Source: Methyloversatilis discipulorum (GTDB lineage: Bacteria > Pseudomonadota > Gammaproteobacteria > Burkholderiales > Rhodocyclaceae). From it: a DNA stretch of 64,000 bases. Shown here piece after piece: positions 30,352-41,250 of this stretch. Within the stretch, counting starts at the first letter, position 1, and every line of letters begins with the position of its first letter. The stretch lies in contig NZ_JADMJL010000027.1 in NCBI RefSeq assembly GCF_018780585.1, positions 1-64,000 of the forward strand, written 5' to 3'. The notes under the pieces were generated by a model. That model was not told where the DNA came from. It saw only the letters and a program-made list of their open reading frames with translations, and ran no database searches. A program made the translations under genes and the position numbers.

Positions 30352-30740
30352 TGACCGCACCGGCCTGGATCGACGCCATCGACTGGGACGACAAAGGTCT
30401 GCTGCCGGTCATCGTGCAGGAAGCGTCGACCGGCGACGTGCTCATGTTCGCCTGGATGAACCGTGACGCGCTGGTCCGCACGGCGGAACTGCGCGAGGCG
30501 GTGTTCTGGTCGCGCTCGCGCGGAAAGCTGTGGCACAAGGGCGAGGAATCCGGCCACACGCAGAAGGTGCTCGACATCCGCCTCGACTGCGACCGCGACG
30601 TGCTGCTGCTGAAGGTGGAGCAGACCGGCGGTATCGCCTGCCACACCGGCCGCCACAGCTGCTTCTTCCATTCGCTGACCGATGGCCGCTGGGACGAGGT
30701 CGACCCGGTCATCAAGAACCCGGACGAGATATACAAATGA
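30351..30740 (+). CDS. hisI: phosphoribosyl-AMP cyclohydrolase HisI
   Basis: Opens the adenine ring of phosphoribosyl-AMP. It is 129 residues and separate from HisE, as is usual in betaproteobacteria. Metal-binding motifs are present ([26 protein letters not shown]). It overlaps hisF by one base and hisE by four. Confidence 0.96.
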   Translation: MTAPAWIDAIDWDDKGLLPVIVQEASTGDVLMFAWMNRDALVRTAELREAVFWSRSRGKLWHKGEESGHTQKVLDIRLDCDRDVLLLKVEQTGGIACHTGRHSCFFHSLTDGRWDEVDPVIKNPDEIYK

Positions 30741-31063
30741 TCGATATCGAAGTGCTGCGCCGCGTCGCGCAGACCATCGCCGAGCGCAAGAGCGCCGAAC
30801 CCGGTTCGTCCTACGTGTCCTCGCTGTTCCACAAGGGCACCGACGCGATCTGCAAGAAGGTGGCCGAAGAAGCGGCCGAGACCATCATGGCGTCCAAGGA
30901 TGGCGACGTCGGCCACGTCGTGCGCGAGGTGACCGATCTGTGGTTTCACTCCATGGTGCTGCTGGCCCATCACGGCCTGACCGTGGACGACGTGCTGCAT
31001 GAATTCCGCCGCCGCGAGGGCATTTCGGGCATCGACGAGAAGCGCTCGCGCACGAACGGCTGA
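30737..31063 (+). CDS. hisE: phosphoribosyl-ATP pyrophosphatase HisE
   Basis: Hydrolyses phosphoribosyl-ATP to phosphoribosyl-AMP. It is a 108-residue MazG-like all-alpha protein with the [13 protein letters not shown] helix and [17 protein letters not shown]. It is translationally coupled to hisI. Confidence 0.95.
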   Translation: MIDIEVLRRVAQTIAERKSAEPGSSYVSSLFHKGTDAICKKVAEEAAETIMASKDGDVGHVVREVTDLWFHSMVLLAHHGLTVDDVLHEFRRREGISGIDEKRSRTNG

Positions 31064-31126
31064 TCACGCTCGCAATACGGTAATACACGTATTTGAAACT
31101 CCCGACCTCACGGACAGACTGACACC

Positions 31127-31486
31127 ATGCACGACCCCAACTGCATCTTCTGCAAGATCATCGAGGGCAAGATCCCGTCGCGCAAGCTGTACGAGGACGA
31201 CCTGATCTACGCCTTCCACGACATCAACCCGCAGGCACCGGTGCATTTCCTGATCATCCCGAAGATGCACGTCGCCACGCTGTACGACGCCAGCGGAGCG
31301 CACGAGGCCGTCCTCGGCCGCATGCTCTCCAAAGCGGGCGAACTGGCCCGCATGGCAGGTGCCGAGGAGGGCTTCCGCACCATCATCAACTGCGGAAAGG
31401 TGGGTCGGCAGGAGGTGTATCATCTTCACATGCATGTTCTGGGCGGCGACCATCCCCTGCCGCCCATGATCGTTTCCGAGAGGTAA
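31127..31486 (+). CDS. hinT: HIT-family nucleotide hydrolase (HinT type)
   Basis: A purine nucleoside phosphoramidase of 119 residues with the triad HLHMHVLGG near the C-terminus and [13 protein letters not shown] at the start. It lies between the his and tat genes, a conserved betaproteobacterial arrangement, and its stop is 4 bases before tatA. Confidence 0.94.
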   Translation: MHDPNCIFCKIIEGKIPSRKLYEDDLIYAFHDINPQAPVHFLIIPKMHVATLYDASGAHEAVLGRMLSKAGELARMAGAEEGFRTIINCGKVGRQEVYHLHMHVLGGDHPLPPMIVSER

Positions 31487-31490
31487 TCCC

Positions 31491-31712
31491 ATGGGTTCAT
31501 TCAGCATCTGGCACTGGCTCGTCGTGCTCGTCATCGTGCTTCTGGTGTTCGGCACCAAGAAGCTGCGCAACATCGGCTCCGATCTCGGCGGCGCGGTCAA
31601 GGGCTTCAAGGAAGGCATGAAGGGCGCCGAAGGCAGCGCCCCGGCCGACCAGCCGACCCAGAGCGTCGGTCACACGATAGACGTGAAGGCGGAAGAGAAG
31701 GTCAAGTCCTGA
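31491..31712 (+). CDS. tatA: twin-arginine translocase subunit TatA
   Basis: A 73-residue pore-forming subunit of the Tat exporter for folded proteins. It has an N-terminal membrane helix ([15 protein letters not shown]), then the amphipathic helix with [19 protein letters not shown]. The ribosome-binding site is GAGAGG. Confidence 0.95.
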   Translation: MGSFSIWHWLVVLVIVLLVFGTKKLRNIGSDLGGAVKGFKEGMKGAEGSAPADQPTQSVGHTIDVKAEEKVKS

Positions 31713-31743
31713 TCGCGGCGGCCATCGGCCGCTCCTTCATTCA

Positions 31744-31775
31744 CCGGGCGGGCTGTCGGCCCGCCCGGCTCATTT
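31744..31775 (+). terminator. strong hairpin between tatA and tatB
   Basis: A 10-bp perfect GC-rich stem (CCGGGCGGGC and GCCCGCCCGG with a 5-base loop), followed only by CTCATTT. A shorter GCGGCC/GGCCGC hairpin lies just upstream at about 31717-31731. It may reduce read-through and lower tatBC relative to tatA, which is needed in excess, or stabilise the tatA mRNA end. Confidence 0.45.
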
Positions 31776-31785
31776 CCACGTCCCC

Positions 31786-32244
31786 ATGTTCGACATCGGT
31801 TTCTCCGAATTTTTCATCATCGGCATCGTGGCGCTCATCGTGCTCGGTCCCGAGCGCCTGCCGCGTGTCGCCCGCACGGCCGGCCATCTGCTGGGCCGGC
31901 TGCAGCGCTACGTCAGTGACGTGAAGGCGGACATTTCGAAGGAAATGCAGCTCGAGGAACTGCGCAAGCTGCAATCCCAGGTCGAACAGCAGGTGCGCGA
32001 AGTAGAACGTCAGGCCAACGAGGCGACCGGTTCGGTCGCCAAGGAGGTCGACGGTCTGAGCGACCAGATGCGCGCCGCGATGGCCGAACAGGAAAAGTAC
32101 GCGGCGATCGAGCAGGCCGAGACGGCGGCGCAGACTGCCGAGCCGGCGCCGGCCGCCGTGCCTGCGCCTGAACCCGTTTCCGGCCAGCTCTCCCTCGATA
32201 TTCCGCCGCCGGAAGCCAAACCGGTGTCGTCCGACAAGACATGA
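31786..32244 (+). CDS. tatB: twin-arginine translocase subunit TatB
   Basis: A 152-residue protein with a short membrane helix ([21 protein letters not shown]), then an amphipathic region ([21 protein letters not shown]) and a Pro/Ala-rich tail. It forms the substrate receptor with TatC. The stop overlaps tatC by 4 bases. Confidence 0.95.
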   Translation: MFDIGFSEFFIIGIVALIVLGPERLPRVARTAGHLLGRLQRYVSDVKADISKEMQLEELRKLQSQVEQQVREVERQANEATGSVAKEVDGLSDQMRAAMAEQEKYAAIEQAETAAQTAEPAPAAVPAPEPVSGQLSLDIPPPEAKPVSSDKT

Positions 32245-32990
32245 GCGAGCAGACCGAAAGTTTCATCTCCCACCTAGTCGAACTGCGTGACCGGCTGCTG
32301 CGTGCGGTGGCGGCCATCGTCATCGTGTTCATCTGCCTGATGCCCTGGGCCGGCGACATCTATGACCTGCTGGCGCGCCCGCTGATGATCGCGTTGCCGG
32401 AAGGCACGAAAATGATTGCCACGGGCGTCGTCACGCCCTTCTTCGTGCCGGTCAAGGTGACGATGATGGTGGCCTTCCTGATCGCCCTGCCAGTGGTGCT
32501 CTACCAGGCGTGGGCCTTCGTCGCGCCCGGCCTGTATGCGCACGAAAAGCGGCTCGGGCTGCCGCTGATCGTTGCCAGCACGCTGCTCTTCCTGGCGGGC
32601 ATGGCCTTCTGCTATTTCTTCGTGTTCAAGACGGTGTTCCACTTCATTTCGGAGTTCGCCCCGAAGAGCATCACGCCAGCGCCGGACATCGAGCAGTACC
32701 TCAGCTTCGTGCTGACCATGTTCACGGCCTTCGGCGTCACCTTCGAGGTGCCGGTGGTGGTGATCGTGCTGGTGCGCTTCGGCATCGTCAGCATCGAAAA
32801 GCTGAGGGAGGCGCGTCCTTACGTGATCGTCGGCGCCTTCGTGGTGGCCGCAGTCGTCACGCCGCCGGACGTGGTGTCGCAGCTGATGCTGGCCATTCCG
32901 CTGTGCGTGCTGTACGAACTCGGGATCGTAGTGGCGCGCTTCACTGGCCGCTCGCCGGCACGCGACGACGAGCGGGACGCGGCGGCCTGA
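32241..32990 (+). CDS. tatC: twin-arginine translocase subunit TatC
   Basis: A 249-residue six-helix membrane protein that recognises the twin-arginine signal. It has the cytosolic N-terminal motif [17 protein letters not shown] and [13 protein letters not shown]. It converges on the protease gene with 15 bases between the stops. Confidence 0.96.
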   Translation: MSEQTESFISHLVELRDRLLRAVAAIVIVFICLMPWAGDIYDLLARPLMIALPEGTKMIATGVVTPFFVPVKVTMMVAFLIALPVVLYQAWAFVAPGLYAHEKRLGLPLIVASTLLFLAGMAFCYFFVFKTVFHFISEFAPKSITPAPDIEQYLSFVLTMFTAFGVTFEVPVVVIVLVRFGIVSIEKLREARPYVIVGAFVVAAVVTPPDVVSQLMLAIPLCVLYELGIVVARFTGRSPARDDERDAAA

Positions 32991-33005
32991 TCTTCCGCCA
33001 GATCC

Positions 33006-34208
<1,203 letters not shown>

Positions 34209-34235
34209 AATTCGGCAACCAGAAACGGGGGAAGA

Positions 34236-34982
34236 ATGGACAGGACGCAGCTGCAACGACATCTGGATGACCTGCTGGAAGCCGCGCGCTTCAAGGATTA
34301 TTGCCCAAACGGCCTGCAAGTGGAAGGCAGGGCCGAGGTCGCCCGGGTGGTCTGTGGCGTCACCGCCAGCCTGGCGCTGATCGACGCTGCCATCGAGCGT
34401 GACGCGCAGGCCATCGTCGTGCATCACGGCTGGTTCTGGCGTGGCGAGGACGGCCGCATCACCGGCATGCGGCGCACACGCATTGCCCGGCTGCTGGCGC
34501 ACGACATCAATCTGTTCGCGTATCACCTGCCGCTGGATGCGCACCCCGAACTGGGCAACAACGCGCAGCTCGGGCGCGTGCTGGGCCTGACGCCGACCGC
34601 CGTCGTGGGCGACCAGGGGCTGCTGTGGATAGGCGAACCGGCCGCGCCGGCCAGCGCCGGTGAGCTGGCCGAACGTTTCGGCGCCGCACTTGGCCGCACG
34701 CCGCTGCTGGTCGGTGACGCACAGCGCACGGTGCGGCGGATCGCCTGGTGCACCGGCGGCGCGCAGGGCATGTTCGAACAGGCGATCGACGCGGGGGCCG
34801 ACCTCTACCTGTCAGGCGAGATTTCGGAACAGACGACGCATACCGCACGCGAATCGGGTGTCCCCTACATCGCTGCCGGCCATCACGCGACCGAGCGCTA
34901 CGGCGTGCAGGCGCTGGGCGAACACCTTGCGCAGACCTGCGGACTCCAGGTGGCTTTCGTCGATATCGACAATCCCGCCTGA
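34236..34982 (+). CDS. Nif3-like dinuclear metal-centre protein
   Basis: A 248-residue Nif3/YbgI-family protein ([21 protein letters not shown]; metal ligands in VVHHGWFW and [10 protein letters not shown]). Family members form toroidal hexamers with two metal ions per subunit; some have been linked to GTP cyclohydrolase-like or NGG1-interacting roles, but no reaction is settled. The ribosome-binding site GGGGGAAG precedes the ATG. Confidence 0.92.
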   Translation: MDRTQLQRHLDDLLEAARFKDYCPNGLQVEGRAEVARVVCGVTASLALIDAAIERDAQAIVVHHGWFWRGEDGRITGMRRTRIARLLAHDINLFAYHLPLDAHPELGNNAQLGRVLGLTPTAVVGDQGLLWIGEPAAPASAGELAERFGAALGRTPLLVGDAQRTVRRIAWCTGGAQGMFEQAIDAGADLYLSGEISEQTTHTARESGVPYIAAGHHATERYGVQALGEHLAQTCGLQVAFVDIDNPA

Positions 34983-35006
34983 CCTGAGACTCGGGCAGAA
35001 CAGACC

Positions 35007-37292
35007 CTAGAGCAGGGCGAGGCGGGATGCGCTGGTATTGGTGACCGGCGGATTCGCGATCAGCCACTCCAGCATGCTCTTCAGCAGCAGGATGTCGTCG
35101 ATCACGCCGAGCGGGAAACCGACGCGGGTGCCGGCGCGGTTGTCGCGCAGCAGTTCGGTCAGGTAGTCCAGACAGTCCTGGTTCGGCCAGGTGGCGTTCA
35201 CGCGCGCCATGATGTGGGCGAACTGTTCGACCGATTCCGAAGTGGTCGGGCCGCTGAAATGCTCCCAGTCCGGCACCTTCACGTTGAATGCGCGATTCAG
35301 CTTGGGCGCCAGATCGTCGTATTCGCCGCGCCGGCCACCCTTGTGGTAGAGGTCGAGCAGCTTGAGCCACGGGATCAGCGACTCTTTCGGGTAGTCGCGC
35401 AGGAACTCGGACAGGGTCTGGGCGGCGCCTTCCGAGCGGCCGAAGGACATCATGATTTCGGCCAGTTCGAGCACGTGTTCGTGCGAGGGGGGCGCTTCCT
35501 CGTTGGCCGGCGGGGCACTCTGGTCGATGTTCAGCGTGCTGCTCGGCGGGATGCCGGTATTGCTGCTGACCAGGCGCGGACCGCTGGTCGCCGGGGCGGC
35601 GCTTTCGCTGCTGCCTGTGCTGCTGGCCGTGCCAACGAAGGTGTCGAACTCGAGGTCCAGACGCGCGGGTTTGCGATCTTCGGTCGCCGCTTCGGGAGCC
35701 AGTTCGAAATCGACGCTCGACCGATCGACCGCCGACAGCGGATCCTGCTCGGCGACTTGCGGCGTCGCTTCAGCGTCGCTCGCCCGGGCGTGGATCTGCA
35801 TGTCGTCCATGTGTTCGGCTGGCGCTTCGCCCGGGAAGTAACCGATGGACGACACAACCGCCTGTGCCATCGCTGGCGTGGTGCGCTGTTCGGCCGGTGT
35901 GTCATCGACGCGAGCAGGGCGCGACCAGTTCGGTACGGGAATGTCGGCGAAAACCGGCGGCGCGTCGGCACCGCCCTGCGCGTACTCGGTGTCGGCCGCG
36001 CGCTGATCGCGCCGGCGCGGCGGCGCGGTGTTGGCGAGACTGGCTTCGATTTCGCGCTGGCGGCGGGCGCTGGCTTCGGCGACGGCCTGGGCGCGACGGC
36101 GCCACAGCCAGCCACCGCCAAGTACGGCGCCGGCGGCGAACAGGCCCAGACCGGCGACCATCCAGTTCATGCCCGGCGCAAGAGGTTCCACATCGGCGGG
36201 GGCGTCCGGCGGCAGCTTGGTGATCACCTTGACCGGCTCGTTGGTCAGGCCGGGCGGCGGGGGCGGCGTTTCGGTCGCCTCCTCCTCGACGTCGACGGGC
36301 TGTTCGACGACCGGGGCGGCGCTGTCGACGGGCGCTTCGGCCGCGCCCGCACCCGCGGTCGCGGGTGGCGTTTCGGTGGGCAGTACCGCCGGGGCGCGTG
36401 TGGCGTCGAGCGTCCCGCTGCTCCGGTCGAGCTGCTTTTGCAGCGCCTCCAGCCGCGCCTCAAGCTGCTTCACCTTGTCGGCAATCGCCAGATGGGTGGC
36501 GATCTGCTCGTCCAGTGCCGCGAGCAGTTTCTGTTCGGTACGCAGTGCTTCGCGCTGGGCTTCGCTGGCCTCCGGCCGCACCGCCATGCCGCCCGACATC
36601 TTCAGACCGTTGCCGGAATCCAGACCGGGGGCGACGAACAGGCGATCGCCGGCCGGCGGCGCAGCTTCGGTGCGGCGAGGTTTGCGCGCAGCACGCGGCT
36701 TGGCCGGCGCCGGCTCGACCTCGCTACGCGCGGCTTCGCCTGCCGTCGGCGGCGCGGCGTCGGTGGCGGGCGCAGCGACCGGCCGGGCGCGCTCACGCGG
36801 TACGGGGGCTTCGGCCGGGGGACTGTCCGGTGTGACCGCGGTGATCGGCTGCATCAGCACCGTGTACTCGCGGACCACTTCGTGGCCGCAGCCGATGCGG
36901 ACGCCGACCATCAGGATGGGTTCATTGACCGGCGTGCCGCTGCTGATGACAACGGTGCGACCTTGCGTGCGGATGCGTCCGGCGGTGAGCCAGGGCAGGT
37001 CGTCTGCGCCCGCGGAGGGCGGGATGTCGATCGAGAAACAGCTGCTTGCAGGCACGTCGTCGTCGCTGCCCAGCAACGCGACCTCGGCGCGGAACGGTTC
37101 GCCGATTGCCGAACGCGCCTTGATCGCCCCGAGCCCGAGCGCCAGTGCGTGCGGTGCGTGCAGACCGACCGCCAGCAGCGCGGCCGCGAGCAGCGTCGGG
37201 CGCAGCCGCGATCGGTTGCGTGCGAGCGCAGTGACGGGCGTATGCAATTGAGGAAACTCCGTGCCGGAATGCAGGTGGCGGTCCGTGGTCAT
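35007..37292 (-). CDS. FimV-like pilus/polarity protein
   Basis: A 761-residue protein. It has an N-terminal signal (about 30-50, LRPTLLAAALLAVGLHAPHA) and the FimV N-terminal domain (LGLGAIKARSAIGEPFRAEVAL) to about residue 150. A Pro/Ala/Glu-rich periplasmic stretch with a coiled coil follows (about 235-290), then a single membrane helix near 375-395 and a long acidic cytoplasmic region. It ends with a TPR/FimV C-terminal-like part (ELAEIMMSFGRSEGAAQTLSEF). No LysM motif is obvious. FimV/HubP proteins organise the cell pole and support type IV pilus function through cAMP in Pseudomonas. The exact start is uncertain; a TTG in frame near 37248 would place the signal closer to the N-terminus. 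Confidence 0.78.
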   Translation of the reverse strand: MTTDRHLHSGTEFPQLHTPVTALARNRSRLRPTLLAAALLAVGLHAPHALALGLGAIKARSAIGEPFRAEVALLGSDDDVPASSCFSIDIPPSAGADDLPWLTAGRIRTQGRTVVISSGTPVNEPILMVGVRIGCGHEVVREYTVLMQPITAVTPDSPPAEAPVPRERARPVAAPATDAAPPTAGEAARSEVEPAPAKPRAARKPRRTEAAPPAGDRLFVAPGLDSGNGLKMSGGMAVRPEASEAQREALRTEQKLLAALDEQIATHLAIADKVKQLEARLEALQKQLDRSSGTLDATRAPAVLPTETPPATAGAGAAEAPVDSAAPVVEQPVDVEEEATETPPPPPGLTNEPVKVITKLPPDAPADVEPLAPGMNWMVAGLGLFAAGAVLGGGWLWRRRAQAVAEASARRQREIEASLANTAPPRRRDQRAADTEYAQGGADAPPVFADIPVPNWSRPARVDDTPAEQRTTPAMAQAVVSSIGYFPGEAPAEHMDDMQIHARASDAEATPQVAEQDPLSAVDRSSVDFELAPEAATEDRKPARLDLEFDTFVGTASSTGSSESAAPATSGPRLVSSNTGIPPSSTLNIDQSAPPANEEAPPSHEHVLELAEIMMSFGRSEGAAQTLSEFLRDYPKESLIPWLKLLDLYHKGGRRGEYDDLAPKLNRAFNVKVPDWEHFSGPTTSESVEQFAHIMARVNATWPNQDCLDYLTELLRDNRAGTRVGFPLGVIDDILLLKSMLEWLIANPPVTNTSASRLALL

Positions 37293-37417
37293 GTGTGTTT
37301 TTCGGCAAGCCGAGGGGAAACTTTACTTTAGTGGCGCGTGCTTTCGTGAGCCGCGCCAGACAAGGCGATGCGGGACGAGGCAAAATTGTGTGTCACGACA
37401 GTTCTGCTGGAGGCTGC

Positions 37418-38116
37418 ATGCACCCGATGTTGTTCGAACTTTCTCCGCCCGCCTTGCCGATCCGCGGTTCGACGACGCGTTTCCCGGTGCGGCGCATCTA
37501 CTGCGTCGGTCGCAATTACGCTGACCACGCGCGCGAGATGGGTCATGACCCGACCCAGGAGCAGCCCTTCTTCTTCTCCAAGCCGGCTGACGCGCTGGTG
37601 TGCGCGCCGGCCTCGGTGCCCTATCCGTCGGCGACGTCGGACCTGCAGCACGAGGTCGAACTGGTGGTCGCGCTGCACGCGGGCGGCCGCAATCTCGACG
37701 CCACGCAGGCGCGCGCCGCCATATATGGGTATGGCGTCGGCCTCGACCTGACGCGTCGCGACCTGCAGCGCGCGGCGCGCGACAAGGGGCAACCTTGGGA
37801 CATGGGCAAGGGGTTCGATTTCAGCGCGCCGGTGTCCGAGCTGGTGCCGGCCAGCGTCTGCGGGCATCCGCGCAGCGGGGCGATCGAACTGTCGGTGAAT
37901 GGGCAGCTGCGTCAGCGGGGCGATCTGTCCGACATGATTCTCGACGTTGAAACGTTGATCGAGCGCCTGTCCCGCCTGGTCGAACTGCGTGCCGGCGATC
38001 TGCTGTTCACCGGTACGCCGGCCGGCGTGTCGGCGCTTCTGCCCGGCGATCATGTCAGCGCCGAGGTTGCCGGCGTCGGGCAACTGCGCGTCGACATCGC
38101 CCCCGCGCTGGACTGA
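37418..38116 (+). CDS. fumarylacetoacetate hydrolase-family enzyme
   Basis: A 232-residue FAH-fold protein related to fumarylpyruvate hydrolase and acylpyruvases. It shows RIYCVGRNYADHAREMG, metal-binding Glu residues in LQHEVELVVAL and the FTGTPAGVSALLPGD block. The ATG has a CTGGAGG ribosome-binding site. The substrate cannot be fixed from sequence; no aromatic-degradation genes are nearby. Confidence 0.9.
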   Translation: MHPMLFELSPPALPIRGSTTRFPVRRIYCVGRNYADHAREMGHDPTQEQPFFFSKPADALVCAPASVPYPSATSDLQHEVELVVALHAGGRNLDATQARAAIYGYGVGLDLTRRDLQRAARDKGQPWDMGKGFDFSAPVSELVPASVCGHPRSGAIELSVNGQLRQRGDLSDMILDVETLIERLSRLVELRAGDLLFTGTPAGVSALLPGDHVSAEVAGVGQLRVDIAPALD

Positions 38117-38146
38117 ATTGTTTCGCTGCAGTGCAGCGATGCTCTG

Positions 38147-38152
38147 TATAAT
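38147..38152 (+). promoter_or_regulatory. likely sigma-70 -10 box of sucCD
   Basis: A consensus TATAAT 145 bases before the sucC ATG. The -35 region is weak (TTTCGC or TTGTTT at non-ideal spacing), so control by an activator is possible. It implies a 5' leader of roughly 135-140 bases. Confidence 0.55.
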
Positions 38153-38159
38153 TATGGAT

Positions 38160-38296
38160 TACGTGGTCCGGCCCGCACGCCGGAATGCGGGTGTCGACCG
38201 CCAACCGGCGTCGCGATGCGCAACAAGACTCGTGAGGGCTACAACCCGAAGCGGGCGTTTCACCATCCTGTGCAGACAACAAGGCGAGGAATACGC
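38160..38296 (+). promoter_or_regulatory. long structured 5' leader of sucC
   Basis: About 137 bases between the predicted transcription start and the sucC ATG. It contains GC-rich inverted repeats such as CCCGCA with TGCGGG. The end carries an AGGCGAGGA ribosome-binding site. sucA- and sucC-associated RNA motifs are known in proteobacteria; whether this matches one cannot be decided by eye. Confidence 0.35.
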
Positions 38297-39463
38297 ATGA
38301 AGATCCATGAGTATCAGGCGAAGGAGGTATTGCGCCGTTTCGGTGTGGTCACGCCGCGCGGAGTACCGGTTTTCGAGGTTGACCAGGCTGTGGCCGCAGC
38401 GGAATCGCTGGGCGGCAAGGTTTGGGTGGTCAAGGCGCAGATCCACGCCGGTGGCCGAGGCAAGGGCGGCGGCGTCAAGGTGGCGAAGTCGCTCGATGAA
38501 GTGCGCGAATTCGCGAAGCAGATCATGGGCATGCAGCTGGTGACGCACCAGACCGGCCCGGAAGGCCAGAAGGTCCGCCGCCTGCTGATCGAGGAAGGCG
38601 CCGACATCAAGAAGGAATACTACGTCGCCGCACTGACCGATCGCGCGACGCAGAAGGTGGCGATGATGGCCTCGTCGGAAGGCGGCATGGACATCGAGGA
38701 AGTCGCCCACAACACCCCGGAAAAGATCATCAAGGTGTTCATCGACCCGCTGGTCGGCATGACCGACGCGCAGGGCAAGGAACTGGCCGACGGCATCGGC
38801 GTTCCCGCCGCGTCGCAGGCGCAGGCGATCGACACATTCAAGAAGCTGTATACCTGCTACATGGAAACCGATGCCTCGCTGGCGGAAATCAATCCGCTGA
38901 TTCTCGAAGGCAACGGCAACATCAAGGCGCTGGACGCCAAGTTCAACTTCGATTCGAACGCGCTCTACCGTCATGAAGACATCGTGGCCTTCCGCGACCT
39001 CGATGAAGAGGACGCGGCCGAGATCGAGGCCTCGAAGTTCGATCTCAGCTACGTGTCGCTGGACGGCAACATCGGCTGCCTGGTGAACGGTGCCGGTCTG
39101 GCCATGGCCACCATGGACGTGATCAAGCTGTACGGCGCCGAGCCGGCCAACTTCCTCGACGTGGGTGGTGGCGCCACCACCGAGAAGGTGACCGAGGCGT
39201 TCAAGATCATGCTGCGCAACCCCAACGTGCGCGGCATCCTGGTGAACATCTTCGGCGGCATCATGCGCTGTGACACCATCGCGACCGGCGTCGTCGCCGC
39301 TGCGCGCGAGGTGCACCTGACGGTGCCGCTGGTGGTGCGCATGAAGGGCACCAACGAGGAACTGGGCAAGCAGATTCTGGCGGACTCGGGTCTGCCCATC
39401 ATTTCGGCCGACAGCATGGCGGATGCGGCACAGAAGATCGTTGCCGCCGTGGCCGGACACTGA
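38297..39463 (+). CDS. sucC: succinate-CoA ligase (ADP-forming) subunit beta
   Basis: TCA-cycle enzyme, succinyl-CoA to succinate with ATP formation. It is 388 residues, the normal SucC length. It begins [17 protein letters not shown] and shows the ATP-grasp segment [20 protein letters not shown] and GGGATTEKV. The ATG at 38297 has AAGGCGAGGA upstream. The related malate thiokinase MtkA was considered; the residues seen and a normal sucD next door favour sucC. Confidence 0.95.
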   Translation: MKIHEYQAKEVLRRFGVVTPRGVPVFEVDQAVAAAESLGGKVWVVKAQIHAGGRGKGGGVKVAKSLDEVREFAKQIMGMQLVTHQTGPEGQKVRRLLIEEGADIKKEYYVAALTDRATQKVAMMASSEGGMDIEEVAHNTPEKIIKVFIDPLVGMTDAQGKELADGIGVPAASQAQAIDTFKKLYTCYMETDASLAEINPLILEGNGNIKALDAKFNFDSNALYRHEDIVAFRDLDEEDAAEIEASKFDLSYVSLDGNIGCLVNGAGLAMATMDVIKLYGAEPANFLDVGGGATTEKVTEAFKIMLRNPNVRGILVNIFGGIMRCDTIATGVVAAAREVHLTVPLVVRMKGTNEELGKQILADSGLPIISADSMADAAQKIVAAVAGH

Positions 39464-39477
39464 GGGGAGAACCAGAC

Positions 39478-40371
39478 ATGTCGATTCTGATCAACAAGGA
39501 CACCAAGGTCATCACCCAGGGCATCACCGGGAAGACCGGCCAGTTCCACACCCGCATGTGCCGCGACTACGCCAATGGCGCGAACTGTTTCGTCGCCGGC
39601 GTGAATCCGAAGAAGGCCGGTGAGGACTTCGAAGGCATCCCCATCCACGCCACCGTGGCCGAGGCGAAGGCCGCCACCGGCGCCACCGTGTCGGTCATCT
39701 ACGTGCCGCCTCCGGGTGCGGCCGCGGCGATCTGGGAAGCGGTCGAAGCCGACCTCGACCTGGTCATCTGCATCACCGAAGGCATTCCGGTGCGCGACAT
39801 GCTGATGGTGCGCAACAGGATGAAGGCAAAGGAAGCGGCCGGCGGCAAGAAGACGCTGCTGCTGGGACCGAACTGCCCGGGTCTGATCACGCCGGACGAA
39901 ATCAAGATCGGCATCATGCCGGGCCACATCCACAAGAAAGGCCGCATCGGCGTGGTCAGCCGCTCCGGCACGCTGACCTATGAAGCGGTCGGCCAGCTGA
40001 GCGAGATCGGCCTCGGCCAGTCGAGCGCGGTCGGCATCGGCGGCGACCCGATCAACGGACTCAAGCATATCGACGTGATGCGCATGTTCAACGACGATCC
40101 GGACACCGACGCGGTGATCATGATCGGCGAGATCGGCGGTCCGGACGAAGCCGAAGCGGCGCAGTGGTGCAAGGCCAACATGAAGAAGCCCATCGTCGGC
40201 TTCATCGCCGGCGTCACCGCACCTCCGGGCAAGCGCATGGGTCACGCCGGTGCGCTGATCTCGGGTGGTGCCGACACCGCCGACGCCAAGCTCGCGATCA
40301 TGGAAGAGTGCGGCTTCACGGTGACGCGCAATCCGTCGGAAATGGGCAAGCTGCTCAAGGGTCTGCTCTGA
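39478..40371 (+). CDS. sucD: succinate-CoA ligase subunit alpha
   Basis: Partner of SucC. It is 297 residues with a CoA-binding Rossmann fold ([29 protein letters not shown]-like block) and the phosphorylated active-site His in [10 protein letters not shown] (near residue 258). It follows sucC after 14 bases with a GGGGAGAA ribosome-binding site. Confidence 0.96.
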   Translation: MSILINKDTKVITQGITGKTGQFHTRMCRDYANGANCFVAGVNPKKAGEDFEGIPIHATVAEAKAATGATVSVIYVPPPGAAAAIWEAVEADLDLVICITEGIPVRDMLMVRNRMKAKEAAGGKKTLLLGPNCPGLITPDEIKIGIMPGHIHKKGRIGVVSRSGTLTYEAVGQLSEIGLGQSSAVGIGGDPINGLKHIDVMRMFNDDPDTDAVIMIGEIGGPDEAEAAQWCKANMKKPIVGFIAGVTAPPGKRMGHAGALISGGADTADAKLAIMEECGFTVTRNPSEMGKLLKGLL

Positions 40372-40404
40372 TCCTGAAGCACTGAGTTGTTGTTGCAGTG
40401 CACA

Positions 40405-40432
40405 GGGCCATCGCGCAAGCGGTGGCCCTTTT
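40405..40432 (+). terminator. intrinsic terminator of sucCD
   Basis: GGGCCATCGC pairs with GCGGTGGCCC (one G-U) around the tetraloop GCAA, followed by TTTT. It lies 33 bases after the sucD stop. Confidence 0.85.
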
Positions 40433-40496
40433 CATTTGTGCCCGTCATGAAGCTCTGTCGGTAGAATCCGCGCTTTCGCATTCCGGGCGCAACACG

Positions 40497-41237
40497 ATGG
40501 ATTTCTCTTCTCCCGAATTCTGGCTTGCCGTTGGCCAGATCATCATGATCGACATCCTGCTTGGCGGCGACAACGCGGTCGTGATCGCGCTGGCCTGCCG
40601 CAAGCTTCCGCCGGCGCAGCGCAGGCTGGGCATCATGTGGGGCACGGCCGGTGCGGTGTTCCTACGCGTGATCCTCATCATGTTCGCGCTGACCCTGCTC
40701 AAGGTGCCGTACCTGAAACTGGTCGGCGCACTGCTGCTGCTGTGGATCGGCATCAAGCTGCTGATGCCCGAGGACGAGGACGAGCACGCCAACATCAAGC
40801 CCAGCGACAAGCTGTGGGGCGCGGTGAAGACCGTCATCGTGGCCGATCTGGTGATGAGCGTGGACAACGTGATCGCGATTGCCGGCGCCGCCGAGGGCGC
40901 GGGTGGCGACCATCAGCTGCCGCTGGTCATCTTCGGCCTGCTGGTGTCCATCCCCATCATCGTCTGGGGCAGCCAGCTGGTGCTCGGTCTGATGACGCGC
41001 TATCCCTTCATCGTCACGCTGGGTGCCATGCTGCTGGGCTGGATTGCCGGCACGATGGCGGTGACCGATCCGGCGATTCTGCCCTACGTGCCGCTGGACG
41101 CGGCCAGCACCGTAGACAAACCGGAGGCGTCGGCCTTGGTGCGCTACGGGGCCGGCATTGTCGGTGCGCTGCTGGTGCTGGCGGTCGGGAAGATCATCGC
41201 CTCGCGCCAGAAGCCGGTCGATTTCCCCATCCAGTGA
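40497..41237 (+). CDS. TerC-family integral membrane protein
   Basis: A 246-residue protein with about seven membrane helices and the two acidic family motifs MIDILLGGDNAVVIALA and DLVMSVDNVIAIAG. TerC/YjbE proteins are linked to tellurite resistance and to manganese export that loads exoenzymes. The ATG at 40497 was chosen because it begins the first helix. A TAGAAT box at 40462-40467 could be the -10 region. Confidence 0.9.
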   Translation: MDFSSPEFWLAVGQIIMIDILLGGDNAVVIALACRKLPPAQRRLGIMWGTAGAVFLRVILIMFALTLLKVPYLKLVGALLLLWIGIKLLMPEDEDEHANIKPSDKLWGAVKTVIVADLVMSVDNVIAIAGAAEGAGGDHQLPLVIFGLLVSIPIIVWGSQLVLGLMTRYPFIVTLGAMLLGWIAGTMAVTDPAILPYVPLDAASTVDKPEASALVRYGAGIVGALLVLAVGKIIASRQKPVDFPIQ

Positions 41238-41250
41238 TCGCGCGCGAGCC

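Noticed and set aside
31074-31093. Inverted repeat AATACG-N8-CGTATT between hisE and hinT
   Set aside because: Only six bases per arm with no promoter element beside it; it could be chance, so it was not listed as an operator.
38297-40371. Malate thiokinase (mtkAB) of a serine-cycle methylotroph instead of sucCD
   Set aside because: Subunit lengths and motifs are those of ordinary SucC and SucD, and no serine-cycle genes (mcl, ppc, hpr) are adjacent.
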